Positions 40,272-50,700 of a DNA stretch of 64,000 bases are shown one piece after another. This DNA is from Gymnorhina tibicen (lineage: Eukaryota > Chordata > Aves > Passeriformes > Artamidae): contig VXAZ01002122.1 of assembly GCA_013399875.1 (NCBI GenBank), positions 18,519-82,518 of the forward strand. The letters run 5' to 3'. How positions within the stretch are numbered: position 1 is the first letter of the stretch; every line of letters starts with the position of its first letter. A program made the position numbers and the translations under genes. The notes beneath the pieces were generated by a model, which was given only the letters and a program-made list of their open reading frames with translations, was not told the DNA's origin and ran no database searches.

Positions 40272-43200
40272 NNNNNNNNNNNNNNNNNNNNNNNNNNNNN
40301 NNNNNNNNNNNNNNNNNNNNNNNNNNNNNNNNNNNNNNNNNNNNNNNNNNNNNNNNNNNNNNNNNNNNNNNNNNNNNNNNNNNNNNNNNNNNNNNNNNNN
40401 NNNNNNNNNNNNNNNNNNNNNNNNNNNNNNNNNNNNNNNNNNNNNNNNNNNNNNNNNNNNNNNNNNNNNNNNNNNNNNNNNNNNNNNNNNNNNNNNNNNN
40501 NNNNNNNNNNNNNNNNNNNNNNNNNNNNNNNNNNNNNNNNNNNNNNNNNNNNNNNNNNNNNNNNNNNNNNNNNNNNNNNNNNNNNNNNNNNNNNNNNNNN
40601 NNNNNNNNNNNNNNNNNNNNNNNNNNNNNNNNNNNNNNNNNNNNNNNNNNNNNNNNNNNNNNNNNNNNNNNNNNNNNNNNNNNNNNNNNNNNNNNNNNNN
40701 NNNNNNNNNNNNNNNNNNNNNNNNNNNNNNNNNNNNNNNNNNNNNNNNNNNNNNNNNNNNNNNNNNNNNNCCCCCCCCCCAACATCCCTCAGGCACAAGA
40801 TGGCGGCGGCTCCGCGCGCCCGCGCCGCCATCTTGAGGGGAGGAGCGGGGAGAGGCGGCGGCGCCTCAGCGGGATCCGAGCGTCCCCGGTGTCGGGGCGG
40901 TCCCGGGGCTGCGGTTTGGGTTCCGTCGCGTTGCCCGGGACTGCGGTTTGGGTTCCCTCGAGGTGCCCCTCGCGGTGGCTCGGCACTGTGATTTGGATCT
41001 GCTCGCGGTGCCCCTGGCGGTCCCGGGGCTGCGGTTGCGGTTTGGGTCTCTTCGCGGTGCCCGGGCGGTCCCGGGGCTGCGGTTTGGGTTCCGCGAGGGT
41101 CCTCAGGGCTCCCCGCAGCTTGGTGTGCAGCACCTAGTGATGGCTCGAACTGGTGTGATTCTTTGTAGGGGTTTAAAGCGAACCTCTCTCTCCTGAGGCG
41201 ACCCGGGGAGAAGACGTACACACAGCGCTGCCGGTTGTTTGTTGGGAATTTGCCTGCTGATATCACAGATGAAGACTTTAAAAGACTGTTTGCCAAATAT
41301 GGGGAGCCGGGAGAGGTTTTTATCAACAAGGGGAAAGGCTTTGGATTCATTAAATTGGTAGGCATTCATGTTGTGCATTCTTCCGTTTCGTTCTCGCGAT
41401 GTGGTGATGTACAACTTAGTTTTTTTAAAACTGGGTTTTGAACTTCCCCCAGGAATCTAGAGCTCTTGCGGAAATCGCAAAGGCAGAGTTGGATGATACC
41501 CCCATGAGGGGCCGGCAGCTCCGCGTTCGCTTTGCCACTCACGCCGCTGCCCTGTCGGTGCGGAACCTCTCACCCTACGTGTCCAACGAGTTGCTCGAGG
41601 AAGCTTTTTCCCAGTTTGGTCCGGTGGAAAGAGCTGTTGTGATTGTAGATGATCGAGGTAGATCAACAGGAAAAGGCATTGTTGAGTTTGCATCAAAGCC
41701 AGCTGCAAGGAAAGCGTTTGAACGGTGTACTGAGGGGGTGTTTTTGTTGACAACGTAAGTACTTTGCCAGGATTTTTTAATTTTAAGCTGAATAAAGACT
41801 GTAGGATTTTAGTTTTTCAGAATAAAGGCTTTTAGAGGAGTAAAATAAGTATTTTCTGTTCAGCACTCCCAGGCCAGTTATTGTGGAACCATTGGAACAA
41901 CTGGATGATGAAGATGGTCTTCCAGAAAAGCTTGCTCAGAAGAATCCGATGTATCAAAAGTAGGCACTATCTTTTGATATAAAGAGGGTATCAGTGATGT
42001 TTTAAGTAGTGTTGTCCCTGGCACTGAGGAATATGGAAAATTTTTCAGTAACAAGGTTTAGATTTTTGGTTGTATTTCCAGTTCCTAGGGGTTTTGTTTG
42101 TTCATAGTTTAAAGTAACATAATGATTTGTTTAGCGTATTCACCAAATGTTACACAAACAGTTTTCTACATTGTATTACAAAGAAATAGCAGCTCACCAG
42201 ATGGTTTTGGTGTATGTAGAAACTTGAAAAATGAGACTTAAACTGTTTCATGCTATTGTTGAGAGCTGTCACCTCCCTTAAGGCATGTCTCGGGTTGATG
42301 ATCCCATGGGGAATTTGGAAATTTACATTCGTGGTTTGAAATGAGAAATAAAGTAAAATTTTAACTCATTCCATGATTAGTATAAACTTCTTGCATGTGG
42401 ATTTGCCTTATGAGCTGACTACTGGCATAAAGGAACAAAGAGTCTAGAGGAGTATTAAAGAGAAGTCTTTTCTGAAACAGCAGGTTTGTGTTAGAATCTG
42501 TATATTAAACCTGTTTATTGTAGGAATTTTATATTTTCCCAGATCACAAAAGGGAGTGCAGGGAGGGAGATTCAGTCAGTCTTGTTTGGCGTAGAAAGTG
42601 TTCAGAATTCCTTGCTTTGATCAAAAATTCTATGTGGTTTATATGCAGCTTGGAGAAGAATGTGGATTAATACAGCATTTTAAAATGTTGAAATACTTTA
42701 TATTGGTAATTCAAAAGCTTTTGAACTTGGTAGTTTTGTTCCATTAATTACTGAATTTTAAGTTGCAGTTTATTTATATGACAAAACAAACTTGTTGGCG
42801 CTCAGGCATTTTGAGAAATATTTAGGTGAAAGTGAAGGCTTTTACTTGCCTTTGACACAGAGTGCTCTGGCACTGGGAAAATCCACCTCAGTTGTGCCTG
42901 CTCGGGCAAAGGCCTGTCTTGTTTGAGGATTTTGCAGCTGGAGTTGTCAGCAGTGAAGTGTGTAAAGAGAGTTAAGAATGAGGTAAACAAGCAGTAGCAC
43001 TCTGAAGATTTGCTTGGATGTGATAGTGCAGGAGTCTCCATATATGCCATGGTAGTTATTTGTATCCAGTGCTGTTGTCTCAGTGTGTAAGATGCAGCAC
43101 TTCCATCACAGCTAGTTCTCTATCCCGTGGTTGTCAGGTATTCTCAGGGCGCCCTTGGTGTTCCTTGATAATTCAGTTATTTTGCTTGTGATCTTGAATT

Positions 43201-46200
43201 GACCTTGAGTTTCCAGGATTGCCCACTCTGAGCATATTCTTTTCTGCAGGGAAAGAGAGACTCCTCCCCGTTTTGCTCAGCCTGGCAGTTTTGAATTTGA
43301 ATATTCCCAGAGATGGAAATCTTTAGATGAAATGGAAAAGCAGCAGAGAGAGCAAGTGGCAAAAAACATGAAAGATGCCAAGGACAAACTTGAAAGTGAG
43401 ATGGAAGATGCTTATCATGAGCATCAGGCAAACCTCCTGCGTCAAGGTAATTAGTTCTGAGTTCTTACTATCTTTTTGCTTTAAATGCTAGCTTAAATAT
43501 ATGGTTTAATGGTTTAGTGAGTAAATTTATGATTCTGACTATGAGCTTGAGAATTTCAGAGTTAAAGAGGAACCGGTAGACTTATATCAGTGGGTATTGG
43601 TAAGAATGATGACACTGGAAGATACTTCTCTGCCACAGTGCAACTGAGGCAGATCTAATTCAGATATAGTTAAAATGTGACATTTTGTGAAAAAGCTGCT
43701 CACAGGCTTCATTCCTGCAGACCTCATGAGGCGCCAGGAGGAGCTGAGGCGTATGGAAGAACTTCATAATCAGGAAATGCAGAAACGCAAGGAAATTCAG
43801 CTGAGGTTAGTTTGGCTTTCATGGGATTTTATTCAAAGTTATGTTTATGCTTTTTTTCCCCTATTACTTACATATAAAAGTTTGTATTTTTCAAGAAACA
43901 CCATTGCTGCTTGAGTTTGTGTTTGCGAAATTGAACTGCTGTGTAAGTTTCTCCCCAAATATTTGAGCATCATAGAGTACGGTTTTTTTGCTGAAGTGTA
44001 ATCATTCAGTGCCTTTATATTGCTGGAGCAAGTGATGGTGGTGTGTGTTCAATGTGCTCCACTCCTGGGGTTTAACAGTCTGCTTTGGGGTGACCAGGCA
44101 GGAGGAGGAGCGTCGCCGGCGGGAGGAGGAGATGATGATCCGTCAGCGGGAGATGGAAGAGCAGATGAGAAGACAGAGGGAAGAGAATTATAGTAGAATG
44201 GGTTACATGGATCCAGTAAGTGACATCATGGCGGGTTTGGGATGCATTACCATGTTGAGGAATTGCGTTGATGTATTTTCAAGGTCGCTGTGTTTTGCTT
44301 CCTTTGGGTTGGCGACTGCGCTGTCTTTGTGTAGGGGCAGTGGCAATGGTTGGCTGTACATGTGCTTTGTGTCCTGAAAAATGGGGATTTTGGTGGCTGA
44401 TTACCCAAAGTAAAGGTTGTTTCTTCTATGCAGAGGGAGCGAGACATGAGAATGGGTGGTGCTGCCACAATGAACATGGGAGGTAAAGAATCTTTCAAGT
44501 AATTACTTCATTTGGCTGACTTGGTAATTGTCAGAATATGATTATATATTTCTCTCTCTTAGATCCTTATGCTTCAGCAGCCCAGAAATTCCCACCTCTG
44601 GGAGGTGGTGGCGGCATAGGTTATGAAGCTAATCCAGGAGTTGGCCAAGCAGCCATGAGTGGTTCTATGATGGGAAGTGACATGGTAACGTATCCTGTGA
44701 TGGCTTTAGCTTAGCACAAGGGAATTGTTGTGGTTGGGAATGAATTCTCCAGTGTTCGGATGGTTGTGGAAATGTCACTTGTTAACTGCTGACTCTCTTG
44801 TCAGGTGTTTAACACAGGACAGTGTGGCAGTGTGTAGCACTAGAGTAGCTGATAACCTTTATGGTAGCTTACACACTCAGAAAATTGTAAGTGAATTCAA
44901 ATGTGCTCTTAAGCATATTTGCAATTAACTGACTTCATTGGACTTTGGAAATTCTGCGTCACTGTTAGGCTTGGAAGGATTTTTTATGAATTCTAGAGAA
45001 TCTGACAAATTTCATCAAAATACTTAATGCGGTAGCTTTTCAGTAATTTGATGTTCTGTATTGATGGACAAGAGACATTTTTTGTTCTCCTTCCCAGTGT
45101 GTAACACTGTTTGTTTTGGCCCTTCCAAGCCTAGGTAGGCTGGATGCATGTTGGTCTGGGTATGCTGTTCAGTCCAAAATCTGCGCTCAGGTCTGTTCCA
45201 GCAGCAGATTAACTTAAGTAATCAATGGTAAACAGCATATCCCTTAGTCTGTGCTGATGTTGCTGTAGAAGAGCAGAAATGCTGGTTTTTAGCTTCAGGC
45301 ATGTTCCAGCTATCCTGGACTGTAGCCATTTGTGGTTCCTGTCCCCCAAAGAAATGATAGCCCGATCTGTTTTCCCATGTTGGGCATGACACAAAGGTAG
45401 AGCCTGTTAAAGCTACAGCGTGTCTCCTGTTCCTAGGTACGTTTCCAAACTGTACTTTTTTGGCACACTACATGTGTGACTGGGCTTGGAGCCTACTTTG
45501 TGTTCCTACACCGAAGCACCACGGATGTAGATTACAGAAGTGCTTAATGGGCAGGATGGGAATCTGTTGGCTTAGATGGCGATACCAGTGTGCTTTCACC
45601 CTCCTGAAAGGGTGTATACACTTGTAGCACAAGCTGAACTAAATGATTTTTGGGTGGGTTTAGGCCTCTGGCCTAATGTGCTGAGCTACCATAGTAGCTT
45701 GTCAGATATCTTCTGTTTTATCTTTTTGGGGAACCATGTCTTTGGAATGGTAACTTCAGAGAGCATCATTGATTCAGTAGACAGTGCTGTTGGCCTTAAG
45801 GTATCTCAATAATCTACTGATATCTAAGCAGTTCCTGAGCTTCCTGTGAGCAGTTAGGCAGTGTGTGGTGGATACTATGTACATATTTCTCCTGAAAACC
45901 ATGGTACAGGTGCATGTTGAACTTGTGTAATACCTGAAATGTGATCTGGTCAAAAGGTGTGACAGTGAGGTGGATTAACTGCCTGGAGTTTTCTTAGGCT
46001 GGAGATTTCTGCCACACAACGCTGTCACAGTTCCTGGGCTGATACCTTTAAACAGAACTGGAGATGAGCTGAAGCTGCCATGAATTAGGCAGAAAAAACC
46101 TGAATAATACCTGTGAAACTCCTTTCTTGGATGCTGACTTTCAGAAGTCAGGAGCTCTGAAGTGTGCATTTTCAGTTGCAGATACTTTTTGTAACAAACC

Positions 46201-47427
46201 ACCTACCATTGTTCTGTGACTCGGTAGTGGGAATCTTGGTTGAAATGAAAATTTAAAGCTCTCTTGGACCTCATGTGTAAGTTCTGTAGGTTGAATGCTG
46301 ATCACACCTAGTAATACAGTAACTGAATGAAGTACATGCAACTAGAGGTACAAGTAAATAGACCTGAAGTCTCTGCTTTATTGCAGAGTAACTTAGCCGT
46401 TACACCTTGGTGTGAAACCTTTCAATGCTGTTAAGCTGTGAATTTTCCAAGAGCTTGTGGTGAAGGTGGGGTGGGAAGGGAGATACTGCCTGGATGCACA
46501 CAACCGTCTGTGCATAGCTCTAACTGGAAACACTGAGTGCTTGGAACACGTTTTGCATCTGATGCAGCACCAGCAGCTCCGGAGTACGTGGGGTTTGAAC
46601 AAGTGCCAGTCTTTGCTCGAGCAGTTGCGTTGGTTAGGTAAAGCACTGGTCAGTAGCTTTTTTCACTTTTTTTTTTTTCTTCTTGCAATGCAGTAGTGCT
46701 CACAATGAGTTTTGGTACTGCCAAAGGCCTCTGCAGTTTAGTCAGCAGACCGTAGTCTTAACCCCATCTTGAAAAGCACATGGTCTCTAGACAGCACATG
46801 CCAGTCCTGGTGAGTAGGCATTCTGTTACATTTGATGAATGTCAGCTCCTGCTTCAGCCAACCGGAGCTGCATTCTCTCATTAGGCTTATTTGGAAATGA
46901 CAGTGATGTAATCTGAGCTTTTACTGCACTAAAGGTGAGAAGTTTGCAAGCTGTTTGCATTAACTTGGTTGAAAATTTTGCTAGAGCTCATTTGGAAAAG
47001 TTGTTAATTCACATCTGCACTAATGCTTACATTTCTAGCACTGCAGGGAGGATCTGTTCTTTGTAACAGATGTATGAGAATGCATCAAGTGGGAACATAC
47101 CTCAAGGCATGTATTACAATAAACTAATTTTTAAATTACCCTTTTTTCCTTTCTATGTTCCCGGTACCTGTGGATCGGCTCAATGGTGATTGTATCGACG
47201 AACCTTGACTACGGAACCTTCTAAAAATATATACTTAACACACATGGACATCAACTACTTATAATGAACTGTTAATTCTGTTCCAATAGCGTCCTGAACG
47301 CTTTGGGCAGGGAGGTGCGGGGCCCGTGGGTGGCCAGGGTCCTAGAGGAATGGGGCCTGGAACACCAGCAGGATATGGTAGAGGGAGAGAAGAATATGAA
47401 GCCCCAAACAAAAAGCCCCGATTTTAG
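40213..47427 (+). CDS. SFPQ: SFPQ, splicing factor proline- and glutamine-rich (10 exons, exon 1 broken by gap)
   Basis: DBHS-family nuclear RNA/DNA-binding protein of paraspeckles; pairs with NONO and PSPC1 in splicing, transcription and DNA repair. Exons: 40213-(gap), 41169-41357, 41453-41754, 41864-41959, 43250-43446, 43721-43805, 44098-44215, 44434-44482, 44563-44684, 47290-47427. All joins are GT-AG and in phase. Exons 2-10 give 431 residues, which equals the human protein after its exon 1. Order: RRM1 ([15 protein letters not shown]), RRM2 ([17 protein letters not shown]), NOPS, a long Glu/Arg-rich coiled coil, then a Gly-rich tail ending NKKPRF. The IGYEANPG and SGSMMGSDM segments separate it from NONO and PSPC1. 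The start ATG has a good context (ccaccATGt). Confidence 0.97.
40272..40770. other. Assembly gap inside SFPQ exon 1 / intron 1
   Basis: 499 Ns bounded by GC-rich sequence and, on the right, a run of ten C. It removes most of the SFPQ low-complexity N-terminal region. Confidence 0.99.
40796..40835. promoter_or_regulatory. Inverted pair of YY1-type sites in SFPQ intron 1
   Basis: Perfect 13-bp arms (40796-40808 and 40823-40835) carrying the CAAGATGGCGGC motif in opposite orientation, with a 14-bp GC-rich spacer. The motif matches the known YY1 site. Confidence 0.55.
40885..41100 (+). repeat. Degenerate minisatellite in SFPQ intron 1
   Basis: Repeated copies of a unit like gcggtcccggggctgcggtt plus tgggtt, of varying spacing, ending about 70 bp before exon 2. 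Confidence 0.7.
41169..41357 (+). CDS. SFPQ: SFPQ exon 2, RRM1
   Basis: 189 nt (63 codons), acceptor ctttgtag, donor TTG|GTAGGC. It encodes [19 protein letters not shown], then RNP2 (LFVGNL) and RNP1 (KGFGFIKL) of RRM1. Confidence 0.97.
41453..41754 (+). CDS. SFPQ: SFPQ exon 3, end of RRM1 and RRM2
   Basis: 302 nt, acceptor ttcccccag, donor AC|GTAAGT, phase 0 to 2. It contains [20 protein letters not shown]2 motifs LSVRNLSP and [11 protein letters not shown], and ends EGVFLLT. Confidence 0.97.
41864..41959 (+). CDS. SFPQ: SFPQ exon 4, NOPS region
   Basis: 96 nt, acceptor ctgttcag, donor AA|GTAGGC. It encodes [19 protein letters not shown] and [12 protein letters not shown], the NOPS segment used for DBHS dimer formation. 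Confidence 0.96.
43250..43446 (+). CDS. SFPQ: SFPQ exon 5, NOPS end and coiled coil
   Basis: 197 nt, acceptor ttttctgcag, donor CAAG|GTAATT. It reads [20 protein letters not shown] and then the start of the charged coiled coil. Confidence 0.96.
43721..43805 (+). CDS. SFPQ: SFPQ exon 6, coiled coil
   Basis: 85 nt, acceptor attcctgcag, donor GAG|GTTAGT (phase 2). It encodes [20 protein letters not shown] and the following heptads. Confidence 0.95.
44098..44215 (+). CDS. SFPQ: SFPQ exon 7, coiled coil
   Basis: 118 nt, acceptor ggtgaccag, donor CCA|GTAAGT. Glu/Arg-rich helix ending SRMGYMDP. Confidence 0.95.
44434..44482 (+). CDS. SFPQ: SFPQ exon 8
   Basis: 49-nt exon, acceptor ttctatgcag, donor GAG|GTAAAG. 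It encodes [16 protein letters not shown]. Confidence 0.94.
44563..44684 (+). CDS. SFPQ: SFPQ exon 9
   Basis: 122 nt, acceptor tctctcttag, donor ATG|GTAACG, phase 1 to 0. It encodes a Gly-rich stretch with [17 protein letters not shown] and ends GSDM. It is followed by the longest intron after exon 1 (2605 nt). Confidence 0.95.
47290..47427 (+). CDS. SFPQ: SFPQ exon 10, C-terminus and stop
   Basis: 138 nt coding, acceptor ttccaatag, stop TAG at 47425-47427. It encodes [17 protein letters not shown] and ends EAPNKKPRF. Confidence 0.96.
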   Translation, partial: RPERFGQGGAGPVGGQGPRGMGPGTPAGYGRGREEYEAPNKKPRF

Positions 47428-47715
47428 ATGTGACCTGTAGTTTCATTCCAGTTTGTTTTTGTCTGTCTTGTTTAGACACCGACTTCTTAATTCTTGCATT
47501 TTAGTAAGAAAGCTACGTTTTTATGGATGTTAGAAACTTACTGACCTAATATTTGTAAGTGGTCTGTTTGGGCGAGTACAATTTAATTATGTAATGCAGT
47601 GTTTCAAAATCAAATTTAGCTGTTTTTTTGATGTATAACGTCCCTAACTTGATGGCAGTGTACCTTGTGCCACTGAATTCCCAAAGTGTACCAACCTTTT
47701 TTTTACTGTGCTTCA

Positions 47716-47721
47716 AATAAA
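47716..47721 (+). other. SFPQ poly(A) signal
   Basis: AATAAA about 290 nt after the SFPQ stop, with T-rich and then GT-containing sequence around it; the likely 3' end of the main mRNA. Confidence 0.7.
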
Positions 47722-47739
47722 TAGAAAACTAAATGTAGT

Positions 47740-50700
47740 AACTCTTCTTGCCAGTCGTGGTTAAACAAAGGAGGCTGAATACCACACCTGCCACAGTAAC
47801 CCGGGAGCCTCGAGCTGAGGTCCGACTAGACCAGGGTGTGGGACTGCAGTGAAGAGTGAGATCTCTTCCCACAGTGCCTCTCTAGCCAAAGATTGGGTTA
47901 AATTGTAGCCGAACTTGGCAGTAGGTGCAGATTTTTTGAGCAGTAATTGTGCTGCAATAAGGAAGCAAATGGAAATCTTAAAAGTACTGTAAGATACATT
48001 ATTTAAAGCTTCACTGCAAGCAGTGCAGTAATGAATTCCATATTTTAGCTATGGGTGGTGGGATGGTAGCACTTACCACCCTGGCAGTTACTGCTTGGAA
48101 TCTTTCAAAGACTTTAAGCAGAAGACTAGCAATGGTTATTTTAAAATAAATTCATAGAATGCCTTGTATTGGCTGACTTCCTAACTAAAGGATTGTTAAT
48201 GTGATATTTATATGCTCTTAAGCTGTCTTGAGATTACAGGATCTGGCCTTGCTCCATATTGTACACCTGCCTGAAATTGCTTGGCAAAAAGACCAGAAGT
48301 GTTACTCGAGTGATTAAGGTTAACTTGCTTATGTCCTCATGCTAACAGTGGACTAATTTGTCTAGTTCAGAATACAATCATATGTATTATGGGGACTGCA
48401 GGAACTATTCTTAAATCGTGTAGCTGGTGGGCAAATCCTAAAATCCTGTATGTAAAATACAGCAATCAGCTTGCTTGCATGATGGTTATCGCTCTTTTAT
48501 TATTGATGTTTGGAGATAATGCTTCAAAAGTAGTATCTGAATCTGGAGTTTTAAGAGTTAATACTACACAGTGCAAATAAACTCCCTTTAAGGTTCTTTT
48601 TGTAGAAGATCTGATGAATTCGTTAGTTTGCTGTTCATTTTATTAAGCCCCAGAAGAATTTCAAAGCATTCTGGACTCATTGGTAAGGTAGTTGCTTTGC
48701 TCACTATTACAATGTACCAGGTAAGCTGGGAACGTGACTTCCCAGTGTCAAATACCTCAGTGTTAATGCAGGATACATCAACCTGCTTGGCACGAAGTAG
48801 GTAAACTTAGCTTGGCTGTACCTTCACATGATCCCCAACTACTGGAGTTCTGTGAATAGCTTTAATCTTCCCGATATCTTTCCATTCCTTGTGCTAAGCA
48901 TTGGCTAATTCTAAATTTTCTGCTAAATTTTCCCTGTGGTTAAAACTTAAGTGTCAGATTGCAGTGTTTTAGGGTACAGATGTCTGATCCCTCTTGAAGT
49001 ACTGTTATCCATTAAATGACAGAATAGCAAGTTGGGAAATGCTGATACAGGTAACACGCTCACTAAGGAGCGATTCAGCTTGTTTGGTGAATGCTTTTTG
49101 TTTACCCAGAAAAGTTTGGGGGTTGATAACATGCTACAACAATTTCTTGAGGAAATTCCAAATTGGCAGTTCCTAAACTGCAGTTCAAGTATTTGGAAGT
49201 TACTTGTATTGGATAGTTTACAAATGAGCAGTATCGATGCAATTTGCATTATTGAAGCGGTTTTAAACAATATCATTTCTGGAGGGTGTTCATGGGACAC
49301 CCACAAAAAGGTGAAGGTGTCTGAGGTGGGGAATTCTGAACATGAACATTAAATTAATTTTTTCAGTTTATTTTTCAGATTACATGTCATTCTTTATTAA
49401 AAGAGATGCTGGTGCATATCCTAAAGTATGTTCTTTTGTAGTTCTGTAACTTGGAAGAGTGAAGGATGCTGCTGTCTTTGTACCTTACAGAGCTTGTCTT
49501 TGGGTACCCCTGTTTTGTACGTAAGCTACTGTTGCTAGGTATTAAAATAGCTGAGCTGCAAAACCATGATTAGTAAATATATTGAAAGATTTGGCGGTTT
49601 TCAAAACATCTGAAAGTTTGGTTAAATCTGGCTTTGTTGTAGCTGCATAAGCAGAATTTCTAAAACAAGTTCTGCTTTGAGTTGCATGTACTAAACAGGC
49701 ATATGATGAACTAGCCAACTTCTTTTCAAGACCTTTTAAAGATGGTGTCTTAAAAGCTGGCAAACATGTCAAGTTTAAAATCTGATAAAAGTTACTAAAT
49801 GTGGGAGGCGAGGAAGTGATGTTCCTTTGATCTGTTCTATGAGGTTTTGGACTTTTTTCATAAACTCAGATTTATATAATTGAATCTTTAAAAATAATTC
49901 AGAAAAGTGCTTTGCTGGTCAGACCTGTTTTTGGATGGTCTGGATCACATAACATTTTTGTACTGGACTTGGAGGACATTGGCTGTTGCAATTTAGCTTG
50001 TTTTATCAAAATTGAGCCCATTTTGACACTTGGAGCTCTAAAAACTGCAGCAAGTAGAAACTGGTACCGTTATACATATGTCTTCACACTTTCTCAGAAA
50101 TGAATACAGAATTATCTTACCTTCTGGTGTAGATACATTACACTAATCATTTATACAGCTGATGAGAAACTGAAAATGCTTTTCAGATTTTGTGGTATTT
50201 TTGTGGTAGACAAATTCTTGGCTTCTCCTTGGCAACCATTTACTGTGGCAGCAAGTTCTTGCTGGAGTTTGAGACTGCAATTTACACTTTAAACTAGTGG
50301 CCTGCTACATAACTGCACTTAGCCAGCATTTCTGCAGTTCATAACTGTGAGGAACGTAGTACCACAAATGGCAATGGACATTAGGACCCGGATGTAGTAT
50401 TCCTGCTTGCTCCAAGATTCTCATTGCCGACTGCGTACAGGTAGGTAACAAGCAATATAATATAACTTGGTGACTTTCTATGTAATCTTATACTGTGGGT
50501 ATTCTGACATCACACTTCTGACTGTGGAATTACAGTGCAGCACTCCATACCTGTATGCTGAGCTTGCATCAAAGCTGCGTGGTTTTCGGTTTTAAGCTTT
50601 TGTCTCATTCAGAGACAACAAGTAACTTACTGTGGCTCTTAGATGAGGATTTCCAGACCCGATTCCTCTGTACATACGACTTGGCTTGGGTGGATTTTTC

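Noticed and set aside
40085..41365. Long frames spanning the N run on both strands
   Set aside because: Open only because the gap is undefined; the reverse-strand frame covers SFPQ exon 2 antisense.
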